From NCBI RefSeq assembly GCF_016865235.1, contig NZ_CP064030.1, positions 3,658,001 through 3,722,000 on the forward strand: a stretch of 64,000 nucleotides of DNA, read 5' to 3'. The notes below the pieces were generated by a model that was not told the origin of the DNA, searched no databases, and worked only from the letters and a program-made list of their open reading frames with translations. Of the stretch, positions 1 through 8,494 are shown one piece after another; the stretch's first letter is position 1; each line of letters opens with the position of its first letter. This DNA comes from Dyella caseinilytica. GTDB taxonomy: Bacteria; Pseudomonadota; Gammaproteobacteria; Xanthomonadales; Rhodanobacteraceae. Both the position numbers and the translations under genes were made by a program.

Positions 1-1
1 G

Positions 2-1090
2 GCGCTTTCCACCCACCAGCACCTGAGCCCCTTTGCTCACGGCATCAGACACGTGCTGTTGAACCTTATGCAGTGCCGCTTCGTTGATCAGCGGCCCTTG
101 ATCGAAGTCGCCCGTCAATGCGTTACCTACGCGCAGCTTGCGCACAGCTTCGGCGAATGCCTGAGTGAATGCGTCATAGATGCCACTTTGGACATAGAAG
201 CGGTTCACGCAAACACAAGTCTGTCCCGTATTGCGGAATTTCGAGGCCATGGCACCGCGCACAGCGGCATCAATGTCGGCATCATCGAAGACGATGAACG
301 GCGCGTTGCCGCCCAATTCCAGTGACAGCTTCTTGAGCGTGTCCGAACACTGGCGGGCCAGCAGCTTGCCGGTGCGCGTGGAGCCCGTGAACGACAGCTT
401 TCGTACGACGTCGGAGCCGGTCAGCACCGAGCCGATCGCCACAGCATCGCCCGAGACGATATTGAACACACCGGCAGGTATACCCGCTTGTTCGGCTAGC
501 ACGGCCAGCGCGAGTGCCGACAACGGCGTTTCCTCGGAAGGCTTGAGCACCATGGTGCAGCCCGCTGCCAGCGCTGGCGCAGCCTTGCGCGTAATCATGG
601 CCAACGGGAAATTCCATGGTGTTATCGCCGCGACGACACCTACCGGCTCACGCAACACCAGAATCCGGCTATTGGGTAAGGTGCTGGGAATCACATCGCC
701 GTAGACACGCTTGGCTTCCTCCGCAAACCATTCGAGAAAGCTCGCCGCGTAAGCCACTTCACCGCGTGCCTCGGCCAGCGGCTTGCCTTGCTCGCGCGAA
801 AGCAGCTCAGCGAGCGCCTCGCGATTCGCCAGCATCAACTCACCCCAGCGGCGCACCTTATTGCTGCGTTCTTTTGCCGTCAGCGCACGCCAGGCAGGGA
901 ATGCCGCGGCTGCCGCGCCCACCGCCTGCTGCGCTTCAGCGGCGCCGCCCTTGGCGACCTGGACGATGACCTCGCCAGTTGCCGGGTTGCATACGGGATA
1001 GGTCTCGGAACCCGAGCACCAGGCGCCATCCATGTAATGACCTGAACGAAGCAAGTTCGTTGCGTCGATCTTCTGGTTGCCGTCGCTCAT
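2..1090 (-). CDS. gabD: NAD(P)-dependent succinate-semialdehyde dehydrogenase, partial (C-terminus outside window)
   Basis: The first 363 codons of an aldehyde dehydrogenase are present; the C-terminal part lies beyond the window start. The protein begins MSDGNQKIDATNLLRSGHY. It shows the cofactor-binding stretch ITPWNFPLAMITRK, the catalytic glutamate motif ELGGNAPFIVFDDADID and the nucleophile region NTGQTCVCVNRF. The family oxidises succinate semialdehyde or related aldehydes to acids with NAD(P)+. Its ATG overlaps the TGA of the upstream aldo/keto reductase (ATGA), so the two are translationally coupled in one operon with the Fae homologue. GabD is the best fit because the N- and mid-region follow the SSADH pattern, but a related aldehyde substrate is possible. 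Confidence 0.88.
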   Translation of the reverse strand, partial: MSDGNQKIDATNLLRSGHYMDGAWCSGSETYPVCNPATGEVIVQVAKGGAAEAQQAVGAAAAAFPAWRALTAKERSNKVRRWGELMLANREALAELLSREQGKPLAEARGEVAYAASFLEWFAEEAKRVYGDVIPSTLPNSRILVLREPVGVVAAITPWNFPLAMITRKAAPALAAGCTMVLKPSEETPLSALALAVLAEQAGIPAGVFNIVSGDAVAIGSVLTGSDVVRKLSFTGSTRTGKLLARQCSDTLKKLSLELGGNAPFIVFDDADIDAAVRGAMASKFRNTGQTCVCVNRFYVQSGIYDAFTQAFAEAVRKLRVGNALTGDFDQGPLINEAALHKVQQHVSDAVSKGAQVLVGGKR

Positions 1091-2124
1091 GCCATTTTCT
1101 CCTCTGCGTCAGCGAAGGAGCCGCGTGCCGGGCGGCCGTCACGCGCAATGCGCAGACCAGCGGTGTAGTCGTTGATCAGATCGCACGGGGTGTAGTTTCG
1201 CTCCAGTTCGTACAGCTCATCCTCGTCGAGCTTGGTATTGAGCGCTGCCACCGCACTATCGAACTGCGCCGGGGAATCCGCACCGACCAGCATGCAGTCA
1301 ATGTTCGACCGCCCCAGCACCCATGCCTGCGCGACCTGGGCCGCCGACACACCGCGCCGCGCCGCTACGCGCACGGCGGAGGCTGCGATTTCCAGCGAGG
1401 CGTTGTCGCCATACATCTGCGCGGTAAAGAAGTCGGTCTGGTTGCGCGTGGACTTCGCATCGCCGCTGAGCAATCCACGGGCAAGCGGACTGAACACGGA
1501 TACGCCAAGGCCCTGATCCGCACAATACGGAATCATTTCACGCTCTTCCTCGCGGTAGGCGAGATTGAGCTGAAGCTGCATATTGATCGGCCTGGCCCAA
1601 CCGTTGCGATCACACGCCTGGATGATCTTGGCGAGCTGCCAGGTGTACATGGTGGAAACACCGATATAGCGTGCCTTGCCAGCGCGAACGATGTCGTTCA
1701 GCGCGTCCATGGTTTCTTCCACCGGCGTGTTGACGTCGAAGTAATGCAGCATGTAGATGTCGACATAATCCATGCCAAGGCGCGTCAGCGAGCCATCGAT
1801 GCCATCCATGATGTGCTTGCGCGAATGGCCGCCGGCATTGGGGTAAGTACCCATGTCGTAGCCGACCTTGGTGGTGATCACGATTTCTTCGCGACGCACC
1901 AGTCGATTGAGGATGCGACCAACCACTTCTTCGCCCACACCCGTCGAATAGAAATCAGCCAGATCGATGAAATTGACGCCCGCGGCCAATGCATGACGCA
2001 CAATCGGCTCGCTCTGCGCCTCGTCAAAAATCCAGGGTTTCCAGCGCGGCGTGCCCATGTTCATGGTGCCCAGGCACAGGCGCGATACTTTCAGGCCGGA
2101 CTGGCCGAGACGCACGTATTCCAT
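1087..2124 (-). CDS. aldo/keto reductase
   Basis: A 345-residue NADPH-dependent aldo/keto reductase. The start is placed at MEYVRLGQSGLKVSRLCLG, which matches the usual family N-terminus and has an AGGA ribosome site; the upstream open frame runs into the Fae gene. Family features are GVNFIDLADFYSTG with the catalytic Asp/Tyr pair, followed by the Lys region ITTKVGYDMG and the His-containing strand. Most similar in feel to YajO/Tas-type reductases. It sits 34 bp after the Fae homologue and overlaps gabD by 4 bp, suggesting a shared aldehyde-handling role. The exact substrate cannot be read from sequence. Confidence 0.88.
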   Translation of the reverse strand: MEYVRLGQSGLKVSRLCLGTMNMGTPRWKPWIFDEAQSEPIVRHALAAGVNFIDLADFYSTGVGEEVVGRILNRLVRREEIVITTKVGYDMGTYPNAGGHSRKHIMDGIDGSLTRLGMDYVDIYMLHYFDVNTPVEETMDALNDIVRAGKARYIGVSTMYTWQLAKIIQACDRNGWARPINMQLQLNLAYREEEREMIPYCADQGLGVSVFSPLARGLLSGDAKSTRNQTDFFTAQMYGDNASLEIAASAVRVAARRGVSAAQVAQAWVLGRSNIDCMLVGADSPAQFDSAVAALNTKLDEDELYELERNYTPCDLINDYTAGLRIARDGRPARGSFADAEEKMA

Positions 2125-2158
2125 ACGATGTATTCCTGCTCTGTGGATGCGCCAGCGC

Positions 2159-2680
2159 TCAGGCTTTCGGCGTGTAGAACGGGTTGCTGACGTTGGCAGC
2201 CGCCGCAAAAACGTCTTCGCGACGTGGCAGGCCCTGCATTGCCGCGAGGATGGCGTTTTTGCAGGCACGGTAGTTGTTCTCGTAAACCGCATCCAGATCA
2301 TCCGCAGCAGGGTTGACCCAGTTGGCCGACACGACCACCCAGTCGTTCTCCGCTTCGGGCGGCAGCACACCCTCCTGCAGCGATTCGGCCACGGCCTTAG
2401 CGATGCCTGCCTGTGAGGCACCCCAGGTGGCGTTGCCGTGGAAGTCGTTGGCGATCTGCGCCTTGTTGACGTACAGCGTCAGCGGTTTGGTCGGCACGCC
2501 CGGCTGGGCGATGATGACGAATGGCGCGTGGCCAGCGGACGGTGTCGCCAGCGCTGTGGCGAACGCCTGACCTGCAGGGCCGTTGCGCGGTCCAACCAGT
2601 ACGTTGATATGGGCGAGATTGACGCCCGGACCTTCAAACCCTTCGCCAATGTAAAGCGTCTTGCTTTCCGACGTGCTCAT
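2159..2680 (-). CDS. formaldehyde-activating enzyme (Fae) homologue
   Basis: A 173-residue protein beginning MSTSESKTLYIGEGFEGPG. The stretch NLAHINVLVGPRNGPAGQAFA matches the Fae core, including the histidine that in studied Fae proteins is the catalytic residue; GHAPFVIIAQPGVPTKP and AQAGIAKAVAESLQEGVLP-like segments follow the same family order. Fae condenses formaldehyde with tetrahydromethanopterin (H4MPT). No other H4MPT or methylotrophy gene is in the window, so the role here may be formaldehyde or aldehyde sensing or scavenging. It is first in a three-gene operon with an aldo/keto reductase and gabD, preceded by a perfect palindrome. Confidence 0.85.
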   Translation of the reverse strand: MSTSESKTLYIGEGFEGPGVNLAHINVLVGPRNGPAGQAFATALATPSAGHAPFVIIAQPGVPTKPLTLYVNKAQIANDFHGNATWGASQAGIAKAVAESLQEGVLPPEAENDWVVVSANWVNPAADDLDAVYENNYRACKNAILAAMQGLPRREDVFAAAANVSNPFYTPKA

Positions 2681-2778
2681 TTCTTTCCTGCCATTCAGCG
2701 ATCAATCGATGTTCCGATTCTGCGTTCGCGATGGCCTTCAAAAGAATCGATAGCGCCTGATATGCGTATGGGGAAACT

Positions 2779-2795
2779 CAGCACACCATGTGCTG
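2779..2795. promoter_or_regulatory. perfect palindrome, candidate operator of the fae operon
   Basis: CAGCACA-CCA-TGTGCTG is a perfect inverted repeat with 7-bp arms, about 100 bp upstream of the Fae homologue start and in the non-coding gap that separates it from the cpxA-like gene. Size and position fit a dimeric repressor or activator. No regulator gene is adjacent, so the protein that would bind is unknown. Confidence 0.45.
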
Positions 2796-2914
2796 TTATG
2801 CCTACAAGGGCTTACTAAAGTTCGTACCAGTCTTGCTGTCTCGCAGCAATTAAATACAAAGACCCATTTCGTTAGACGGCAGCAAGCACCAGAATGGCGA
2901 GCAAAGAAAGACGC

Positions 2915-4297
2915 TCAGGCATGATCCAAGCCGTTATCTGGCGGCAACCGCATGATGATCTCAAGTCCGCCGCCTTCCGCATTGCGTGCTGTCACGTCAC
3001 CGCCATGTACCTGCATGACACGCTGCACAATGGTCAGTCCGAGACCGTGTCCATTGGCGTGCACTGCGTTCGTGCCACGAAAGAATGGACGGAACAGCGA
3101 GCCGAGTTCCTCCGCTGGCACACCCGGACCATGATCGCGGATACGCACTTCGACCTGTCCATCATGTTTAGCGACGCTGACGTCGACCTGCCCTTCTGCG
3201 GGACTGAACTTGATGGCATTGGCGATCACGTTGTCCAGCGCGCGTTCCAGCAGAATGCCGCTACCCCAGACGGTTACTGGTGCGCTATCGACCGCATGCA
3301 GTTGAACGCCGCGTGCTTCGGCCTCCACCTTCGCTGCGTTTAGGCGCTCACGCGCAAGGTCCGCCACGTCTACTGATTCGCACTCCATCCCCGGCAGACC
3401 ACCTTCAAGCCGCGACAGGGCCAGCATTTCAGCGGTCATCCGGTCCATGCGTGCAATCTCTCGCTCGGCATGTTTGAAGTGAGCCTCCGCTTCCTTCGGA
3501 TCAGCGCTGTGCTGGGCCAGGTCCAGAATCAGGTGCAAACGTGCCAAGGGTGAGCGCAATTCATGCGACAGATCCTGCAGAACGCCGCGATCATGCGCGA
3601 CCAGTATTTCGATTCGCTCAGCCATGCCGTTGAAATCACGCGCCAGTTGGCCAAGCTCGTCATGGGCATCGGTCCAGCGTCTATCCACGCGTGTCGCGAA
3701 TTTTCCCGCTGCCATGTTGCGTGTAGCGTTGCGCATCGCCTCGACCGGACGCGACACGCTACGCGCAACCCACCAGCCGATGCCGCCGATCAACAGTAGT
3801 GACAATCCCAACTGCACGCCGAGCAGGATCTTTTCCCGCATATGCCGCGGAATGCGCGCGCGTGAACTGCTGAGGCCTACCAGCTGCCGCGCGTGTCCAT
3901 CATTGCCGGTCACCGGTTCCACAGCCATGTAAAAGCCGGGAAAGGGATTCAGTTCAATGCTGTGACCCGTTGCCAGCCATTGCGGCAACGAATCACGCAT
4001 AGGCCCCGGCAGATGGATATCGCGCAAGGGCACGCCATTTTCATACAGCGTCGCTTCGATACCTTCGGCATGCTGCTGTTGTGCCCAGGTGTCGAGCCCT
4101 GCCAGACCGCCATTGTCGTAAGCATCTTCGGCGGCTTGTGCCAGCACGGGCCAATCGACGCCTTGCTCGGCGGAGAAGGCGATGAAACGGCTGGTGAGCC
4201 AACTTCCCAGCACCAGCACCAGCAGATTGGCGATGCAGAAGAAAATCAACAGCCGCCAGAACAACGGACTGCGAAACGGACTCTTGAACGAATTCAC
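2915..4297 (-). CDS. cpxA: CpxA-like sensor histidine kinase
   Basis: A 460-residue inner-membrane histidine kinase. TM1 is about residues 12-34, a periplasmic sensor of some 120 residues follows, TM2 is about 157-178, and HAMP about 179-232. The phospho-accepting His is H245 in QDLSHELRSPLARLH. The ATP-binding domain has the N box DNVIANAIKF (about 355-364), RDHGPGVP and GHGLGLTI. Its ATG overlaps the stop of the response regulator by 4 bp. Together with the divergent Spy/CpxP-like gene and the CpxR box at 5078-5092 this supports an envelope-stress Cpx-type assignment. Confidence 0.85.
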   Translation of the reverse strand: MNSFKSPFRSPLFWRLLIFFCIANLLVLVLGSWLTSRFIAFSAEQGVDWPVLAQAAEDAYDNGGLAGLDTWAQQQHAEGIEATLYENGVPLRDIHLPGPMRDSLPQWLATGHSIELNPFPGFYMAVEPVTGNDGHARQLVGLSSSRARIPRHMREKILLGVQLGLSLLLIGGIGWWVARSVSRPVEAMRNATRNMAAGKFATRVDRRWTDAHDELGQLARDFNGMAERIEILVAHDRGVLQDLSHELRSPLARLHLILDLAQHSADPKEAEAHFKHAEREIARMDRMTAEMLALSRLEGGLPGMECESVDVADLARERLNAAKVEAEARGVQLHAVDSAPVTVWGSGILLERALDNVIANAIKFSPAEGQVDVSVAKHDGQVEVRIRDHGPGVPAEELGSLFRPFFRGTNAVHANGHGLGLTIVQRVMQVHGGDVTARNAEGGGLEIIMRLPPDNGLDHA

Positions 4298-4989
4298 GCC
4301 TGCCCTCCCCCATTGGACAGCAACACATAACCTGCGCCGCGAATGGAATCGATGCGTGGCGATTGCGGCGAAGCTTCCGCCAGCTTGTGGCGCAGACGAC
4401 TCACATGCACATCAATACTGCGGTCGAAACGCTCCAGTTCACGCCCAAGTGCCACGCGTGTCAGCGAGGTCTTGTCGATCACTTCGCCCGCGCGCTGCAC
4501 CAGCATCAGCAGCAAGGCAAATTCGGCGCCGGTGAGATTGAGTTCCTGTTCGCCCGCATACGCACGGCGCTCGCCAGGTAGCAGACGCAATACGCCGGCA
4601 GTGAGCACACCGACACTTTCCACCGTATGACGACGCAGTTGCGCTCGCACGCGTGCAAGCAATTCGCGTGGAAGGCAGGGCTTGGACAGATAGTCATCCG
4701 CGCCCAGCTCTAGGCCCACGACGCGATCCACCGGCTCGCCACGGCCGGACAACATGATGACCGGCAAGCGATGCTGCGCACGCAGTTCACGCAGCGTATC
4801 AAGCCCGTTGCGACCAGGCAGCATCACATCCAGGATCAACAGATCCGGACGCGTGGCCTGATCGCGCAATTGGGCCAATACGGCCTCGCCATCGTGCACC
4901 ACGTCGACCTGCAGGCCTTCGCGGCGCAGGTATTCGGACAGCAGTGCGCAGAGTTCTCGATCGTCGTCGCCAATCAGTATTCGGGACAT
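4294..4989 (-). CDS. cpxR: CpxR-like response regulator (OmpR/PhoB family)
   Basis: A 231-residue regulator with an N-terminal receiver domain (acidic pocket DDD at 8-10, phosphorylated Asp D54 in LILDVMLPG, Lys K103 in DDYLSKPC) and a C-terminal winged helix ending RIDSIRGAGYVLL. Co-transcribed with the kinase (ATGA overlap). It starts 89 bp from an exact GTAAA-N5-GTAAA box, the CpxR recognition pattern, so autoregulation is likely. It would activate the divergent periplasmic chaperone gene. Confidence 0.87.
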   Translation of the reverse strand: MSRILIGDDDRELCALLSEYLRREGLQVDVVHDGEAVLAQLRDQATRPDLLILDVMLPGRNGLDTLRELRAQHRLPVIMLSGRGEPVDRVVGLELGADDYLSKPCLPRELLARVRAQLRRHTVESVGVLTAGVLRLLPGERRAYAGEQELNLTGAEFALLLMLVQRAGEVIDKTSLTRVALGRELERFDRSIDVHVSRLRHKLAEASPQSPRIDSIRGAGYVLLSNGGGQA

Positions 4990-5077
4990 GGATAGCCAGC
5001 AGTAAGCCTTCGAAACACGGTGCTTACTATCGCATTACCTGCTGCGATTGGCTCCCGAAAGCTTGCGCGGTGCTGAC

Positions 5078-5092
5078 TTTACCCTTCTTTAC
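5078..5092 (-). promoter_or_regulatory. CpxR box
   Basis: Read on the minus strand the sequence is GTAAAGAAGGGTAAA, an exact match to the CpxR consensus GTAAA-N5-GTAAA. It lies midway between the divergent cpxR-like and spy/cpxP-like start codons, about 80-90 bp from each, as expected for a site controlling both. Confidence 0.7.
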
Positions 5093-5171
5093 ACAGCCGC
5101 AAAGATCTTAAACGCGCTCCTGGTTTCCAATAATCACCAACAACCTACCCCCAAACAAGCAGGAGCTTGAT

Positions 5172-5669
5172 ATGCGCAAGACAATGACCCTGTCGATCAT
5201 CCTGGCTGCGGCCCTTGGCTGCTCCGCGCTGGCACTCGCCGGCCCGGGTGGTCCGGGTTTCGGCCCCGGTGGCCATGGCCACCACGGTGGCTTCGACCAG
5301 TTCCGCGGCCTGAACCTGACTGACGCCCAGAAGACCCAGGTCAAGCAGATCGAGCAGCAGAGCTTCAGCTCGCTCAAGACGCAATTCCAGGCCGTGCGCC
5401 AGGACCGTCAGGCGCTTGAGACCCTGGCACCGAACTCCTCGGGCTACCAGGCCGCCGCGGCCACTCTGGCCCAGGCTGAAGCCAGCCTCGTGAGCGCCCG
5501 CATCACGGCCCAGGCTGCCAACACCGCTCAGATCTACACCTCTGTGCTGACCAGCGCCCAGCAGACGCAGTACACCGCCAACAAGGCTGCGTTCCAGGCC
5601 CGTATGCAGCAGTGGCAGCAGTTCAAGGCGGAGCACCCGGTGACGTCGACCAGTTCCTCCCAGCAATAA
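5172..5669 (+). CDS. Spy/CpxP-family periplasmic protein
   Basis: A 165-residue secreted protein. The signal peptide is MRKTMTLSIILAAALGCSALALAG. A Gly/His-rich segment (GPGGPGFGPGGHGHHGG, possible metal binding) precedes a helical domain carrying two LTxxQ-type motifs, LTDAQ and LTSAQ, the hallmark of Spy/CpxP periplasmic chaperones. Ribosome site AGGAG lies 7 bp from the ATG. Divergent from the CpxRA-like pair with a CpxR box between, so it is likely a Cpx target and possibly a feedback inhibitor of the kinase. Confidence 0.82.
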   Translation: MRKTMTLSIILAAALGCSALALAGPGGPGFGPGGHGHHGGFDQFRGLNLTDAQKTQVKQIEQQSFSSLKTQFQAVRQDRQALETLAPNSSGYQAAAATLAQAEASLVSARITAQAANTAQIYTSVLTSAQQTQYTANKAAFQARMQQWQQFKAEHPVTSTSSSQQ

Positions 5670-5725
5670 CAATGAAGCTTCACGGTTAGTCGCACTTAGC
5701 GGACGTTCTAACCCGAATGAGCTTG

Positions 5726-5757
5726 GCGATCGCCGCTGCATCGGCGATCGCTTTTTT
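5726..5757 (+). terminator. rho-independent terminator of the spy/cpxP-like gene
   Basis: A 9-bp perfect stem (GCGATCGCC / GGCGATCGC) with an 8-nt loop is followed directly by six T residues. It lies 57 bp after the stop codon. Confidence 0.85.
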
Positions 5758-5940
5758 ATGCGCAATATTTGGCGCTGCTGGCGTCAAATCCCGGTCCATT
5801 GCATCGGTGCGCTGACATAAAGGCCTCATCGTCCCGGCACACACCAGCTCATCGACAAGGCTTGAACCCACCATATTCAGGTTTGTCACGCCTTTGTCTT
5901 GGGCAGTGCTTAGCTTCCATCAGGCTGAATACTGAGGGGC

Positions 5941-7530
5941 ATGCCCATGCAGACTGAAGTCGCTGTAGCTACAACCGCGTCATCAAGCCAAGGTTCGGGA
6001 CGCATTTTCGGCATCATTTTCGGGTTGATTCTGCTGGTGGGCGTCGGGTACGCGGCGGTGCACCTGATGGACGATCTTTCGATCGTCCGCACCCATTCCA
6101 CGACACCTTTCATCCTGCTCGGCGTCGCCTTGCTGATCGCTCTGGGCTTTGAGTTCGTCAACGGTTTCCACGACACCGCCAACGCGGTCGCCACAGTGAT
6201 CTACACGCACTCGCTGCAGCCCAATCTGGCGGTGATCTGGTCGGGCTTTTTCAACTTTCTGGGTGTGCTGACATCGACGGGCGCGGTGGCCTTTACCGTA
6301 GTGTCACTGCTGCCGGTGGAGCTGATCCTGCAGGTGGGCAGCGGCGCAGGTTTCGCCATGGTGTTCGCGTTGCTGCTTGCGGCCATTCTGTGGAATCTCG
6401 GCACTTGGTATTTCGGGTTGCCGAATTCTTCCTCGCATACCTTGATCGGATCGATCATTGGCGTCGGCCTGGCCAATCAGCTTACGGCCGTCAAAACCGG
6501 CACCAGCGGCGTGGATTGGGGCGCCGCGATGAACGTGTTCAAAGGATTGGTGTTCTCGCCCATCGCCGGCTTTCTCCTGGCTGGCCTGCTGATGGTGCTG
6601 GCCAAGGCGCTGATAAAAATTCCCGCGCTCTATCGTGCACCGGAGGGCAACAAGCCGCCGCCGTGGCCGATTCGCTTGCTGCTGATCCTCACCTGCACCG
6701 GCGTGAGCTTCAGCCACGGCTCCAACGACGGCCAGAAAGGCATGGGCTTGATCATGCTGATCCTGATCGGCACGGTGCCAACGGCCTATGCCTTGAACGG
6801 CGCGGTATCAGGTGGACAGGTGAAGACCTTTCACCAGGTTTCTGTCGAAGCGCAGCAAGTACTGACCACGCTCGATCACGGCATCGTCTTCACAGGCAAT
6901 CCACGCGATGCTGTGACGGTCGCCGTTCAACAGCGCAAGCTTCAGGCAGACACGGTGCCGGCCTTGTCGCAATTGATCACCGAGATCGATCAACAAGTGG
7001 GCAACCGCACCTCCCTGCGCGCAGTGCCGCAGGAGCAGATGGGCAACGTTCGTAATGACATCTATCTGGCCAATTCAGCCATTCCCATGCTGCTCGCACA
7101 GCCGGATCTCAGTGAGGATCAGCAAAAGATCCTGACGACTTGGCGCGGTCTTGGCGTGAAAGCCACACAGTTCATCCCGCTGTGGGTAAAGGTCGCCGTT
7201 GCACTTGCGCTCGGCCTTGGCACGATGGTGGGCTGGAAACGTATCGTGGTGACGGTCGGTGAAAAGATCGGCAAGGAACATCTCACCTATGCACAAGGCG
7301 CGTCGGCTGAACTGGTGGCGATGGCGCTGATCCAGGCGGCCGACATGTATCATTTGCCAGTCAGCACGACACACGTGCTCACCTCGGGTGTCGCCGGCAC
7401 CATGGCCGCGAATGGCTCGGGCTTGCAGTGGTCCACGGTGCGCAATTTGCTGATGGCCTGGGTACTGACGCTACCCGCTTCGATTCTGCTGGCAGGCGTA
7501 CTGTTTATTCTGCTGAAGCACGTCTTCTGA
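5941..7530 (+). CDS. pit: PiT-family inorganic phosphate transporter
   Basis: A 529-residue polytopic membrane protein. The N-terminal half carries the PiT signature GFHDTANAVATVIYT (about 75-89) and the C-terminal half SHGSNDGQKGMG plus STTHVLTSGVAGTM. Around 10-12 hydrophobic segments are separated by a large hydrophilic loop (about 285-400), as in low-affinity H+/phosphate symporters. An AGGGG site precedes the ATG; a second in-frame ATG two codons later is possible. Single-gene unit. Confidence 0.92.
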   Translation: MPMQTEVAVATTASSSQGSGRIFGIIFGLILLVGVGYAAVHLMDDLSIVRTHSTTPFILLGVALLIALGFEFVNGFHDTANAVATVIYTHSLQPNLAVIWSGFFNFLGVLTSTGAVAFTVVSLLPVELILQVGSGAGFAMVFALLLAAILWNLGTWYFGLPNSSSHTLIGSIIGVGLANQLTAVKTGTSGVDWGAAMNVFKGLVFSPIAGFLLAGLLMVLAKALIKIPALYRAPEGNKPPPWPIRLLLILTCTGVSFSHGSNDGQKGMGLIMLILIGTVPTAYALNGAVSGGQVKTFHQVSVEAQQVLTTLDHGIVFTGNPRDAVTVAVQQRKLQADTVPALSQLITEIDQQVGNRTSLRAVPQEQMGNVRNDIYLANSAIPMLLAQPDLSEDQQKILTTWRGLGVKATQFIPLWVKVAVALALGLGTMVGWKRIVVTVGEKIGKEHLTYAQGASAELVAMALIQAADMYHLPVSTTHVLTSGVAGTMAANGSGLQWSTVRNLLMAWVLTLPASILLAGVLFILLKHVF

Positions 7531-7955
7531 AATTCGCGCTTCGATCGCAGGCTGGAGTACATATGCTTCAGCCTGCGGCACGCCCCCGGGCGGTCATCCC
7601 TGACCGTACTACTTCCTGAGATGATCATTGGCCTGCAAGCGTCGTAAGACGAAGCGATGCACACGTCATGCGCATAGGGGCCGATGGCTGATTAATTAAC
7701 CAGAATACGATGTCACGCTTGTGACGCGGCACGTGATTCTTTGCACAAGCCGGCGTGATGCGTGCACAGAAACATCCTTGAAACAAGCCGTTTTCAATAC
7801 AGATACGTTCATGAACGAACGCAACCGCTCATAACGTTTTGCAACATTCCTTTCACATGCAACTTGTTGCCATGCACTCCGCGGATCGATTGTGATGCGC
7901 CTGCATGCGCCATGCCTTTCTCGCGCATGCAGTTCATATGCTCAAGGAGATCGCC
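7531..7955. other. non-coding gap with small palindromes
   Basis: No credible gene. A hairpin with arms GCAGGCTG and CAGCCTGC (7547-7576) follows pit and may be a weak terminator. Further on are GTCAC-GCTT-GTGAC (7712-7725) and the 12-bp perfect palindrome CGTTCATGAACG (7806-7817), which could belong to the BON-gene promoter region. Confidence 0.4.
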
Positions 7956-8399
7956 ATGCGCAACAAGTCCATTCTGTGCAAATCCATCATCGCCGGCAGC
8001 GTCATGATGGCTTTCGCCGCCGCACCCTTCTCTCTCATGGCACAGAGTGCATCCCCATCATCCAGCATGCAGCAGCAACAGCCTGCAAGCACGACGCCTT
8101 CGACGCCGTCGAGCAATGAAACGGTGCCGGGCAAGGTGGATGACACCTGGATTACGACCAAGGTCAAATCCAAGTTGGCGGCAGCCAAAGGGATCAAAGC
8201 GTCGGATATCTCCGTCAGCACCACCGACGGCGTGGTCACATTGACAGGCACCGCGACATCAACGAAGGAAAGGACTCGCGCCGAACATCTGGCTAAACAG
8301 GTGAAAGGCGTGAAGAGCGTGGATGGCAGCGGTTTGACGATCAGTGCAGCGAGCGACAGCAACAGTAGCAGCTCGACACCACCGACATCGGGTGGTTGA
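7956..8399 (+). CDS. BON-domain periplasmic protein (OsmY-like)
   Basis: A 147-residue protein. The ATG at MRNKSILCK is chosen because AAGGAGA lies 5 bp upstream. A signal peptide ends near SLMAQS. A Ser/Gln/Thr-rich linker leads to one BON domain (about 60-130: VDDTWITTKVKSKL, DISVSTTDGVVTLTGTA, VKGVKSVDGSGLTI), then a Ser-rich tail. BON proteins are envelope or osmotic-stress proteins thought to bind phospholipid. OsmY of E. coli has two BON domains; this has one. Confidence 0.82.
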   Translation: MRNKSILCKSIIAGSVMMAFAAAPFSLMAQSASPSSSMQQQQPASTTPSTPSSNETVPGKVDDTWITTKVKSKLAAAKGIKASDISVSTTDGVVTLTGTATSTKERTRAEHLAKQVKGVKSVDGSGLTISAASDSNSSSSTPPTSGG

Positions 8400-8446
8400 T
8401 GCTGATGTTCTTTTCAACCAACCCGTGAGGTTGGTGTGCGGGCCGG

Positions 8447-8472
8447 GCCGGATGCGTCAGCGCGCATCCGGC
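8447..8472. terminator. hairpin between convergent BON and trpS genes
   Basis: A 10-bp perfect stem GCCGGATGCG / CGCATCCGGC with a 6-nt loop, located between two converging genes. There is no clear T-tract, so it is a plausible bidirectional terminator only. Confidence 0.45.
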
Positions 8473-8494
8473 TCGGCACGAGGCAGACAACCGC

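Noticed and set aside
979..2190. 403-codon plus-strand frame
   Set aside because: Antisense to the aldo/keto reductase; no family pattern.
7712..7725. GTCAC-GCTT-GTGAC as a CRP/Clp site
   Set aside because: The half-sites are in the wrong orientation compared with TGTGA-N6-TCACA.
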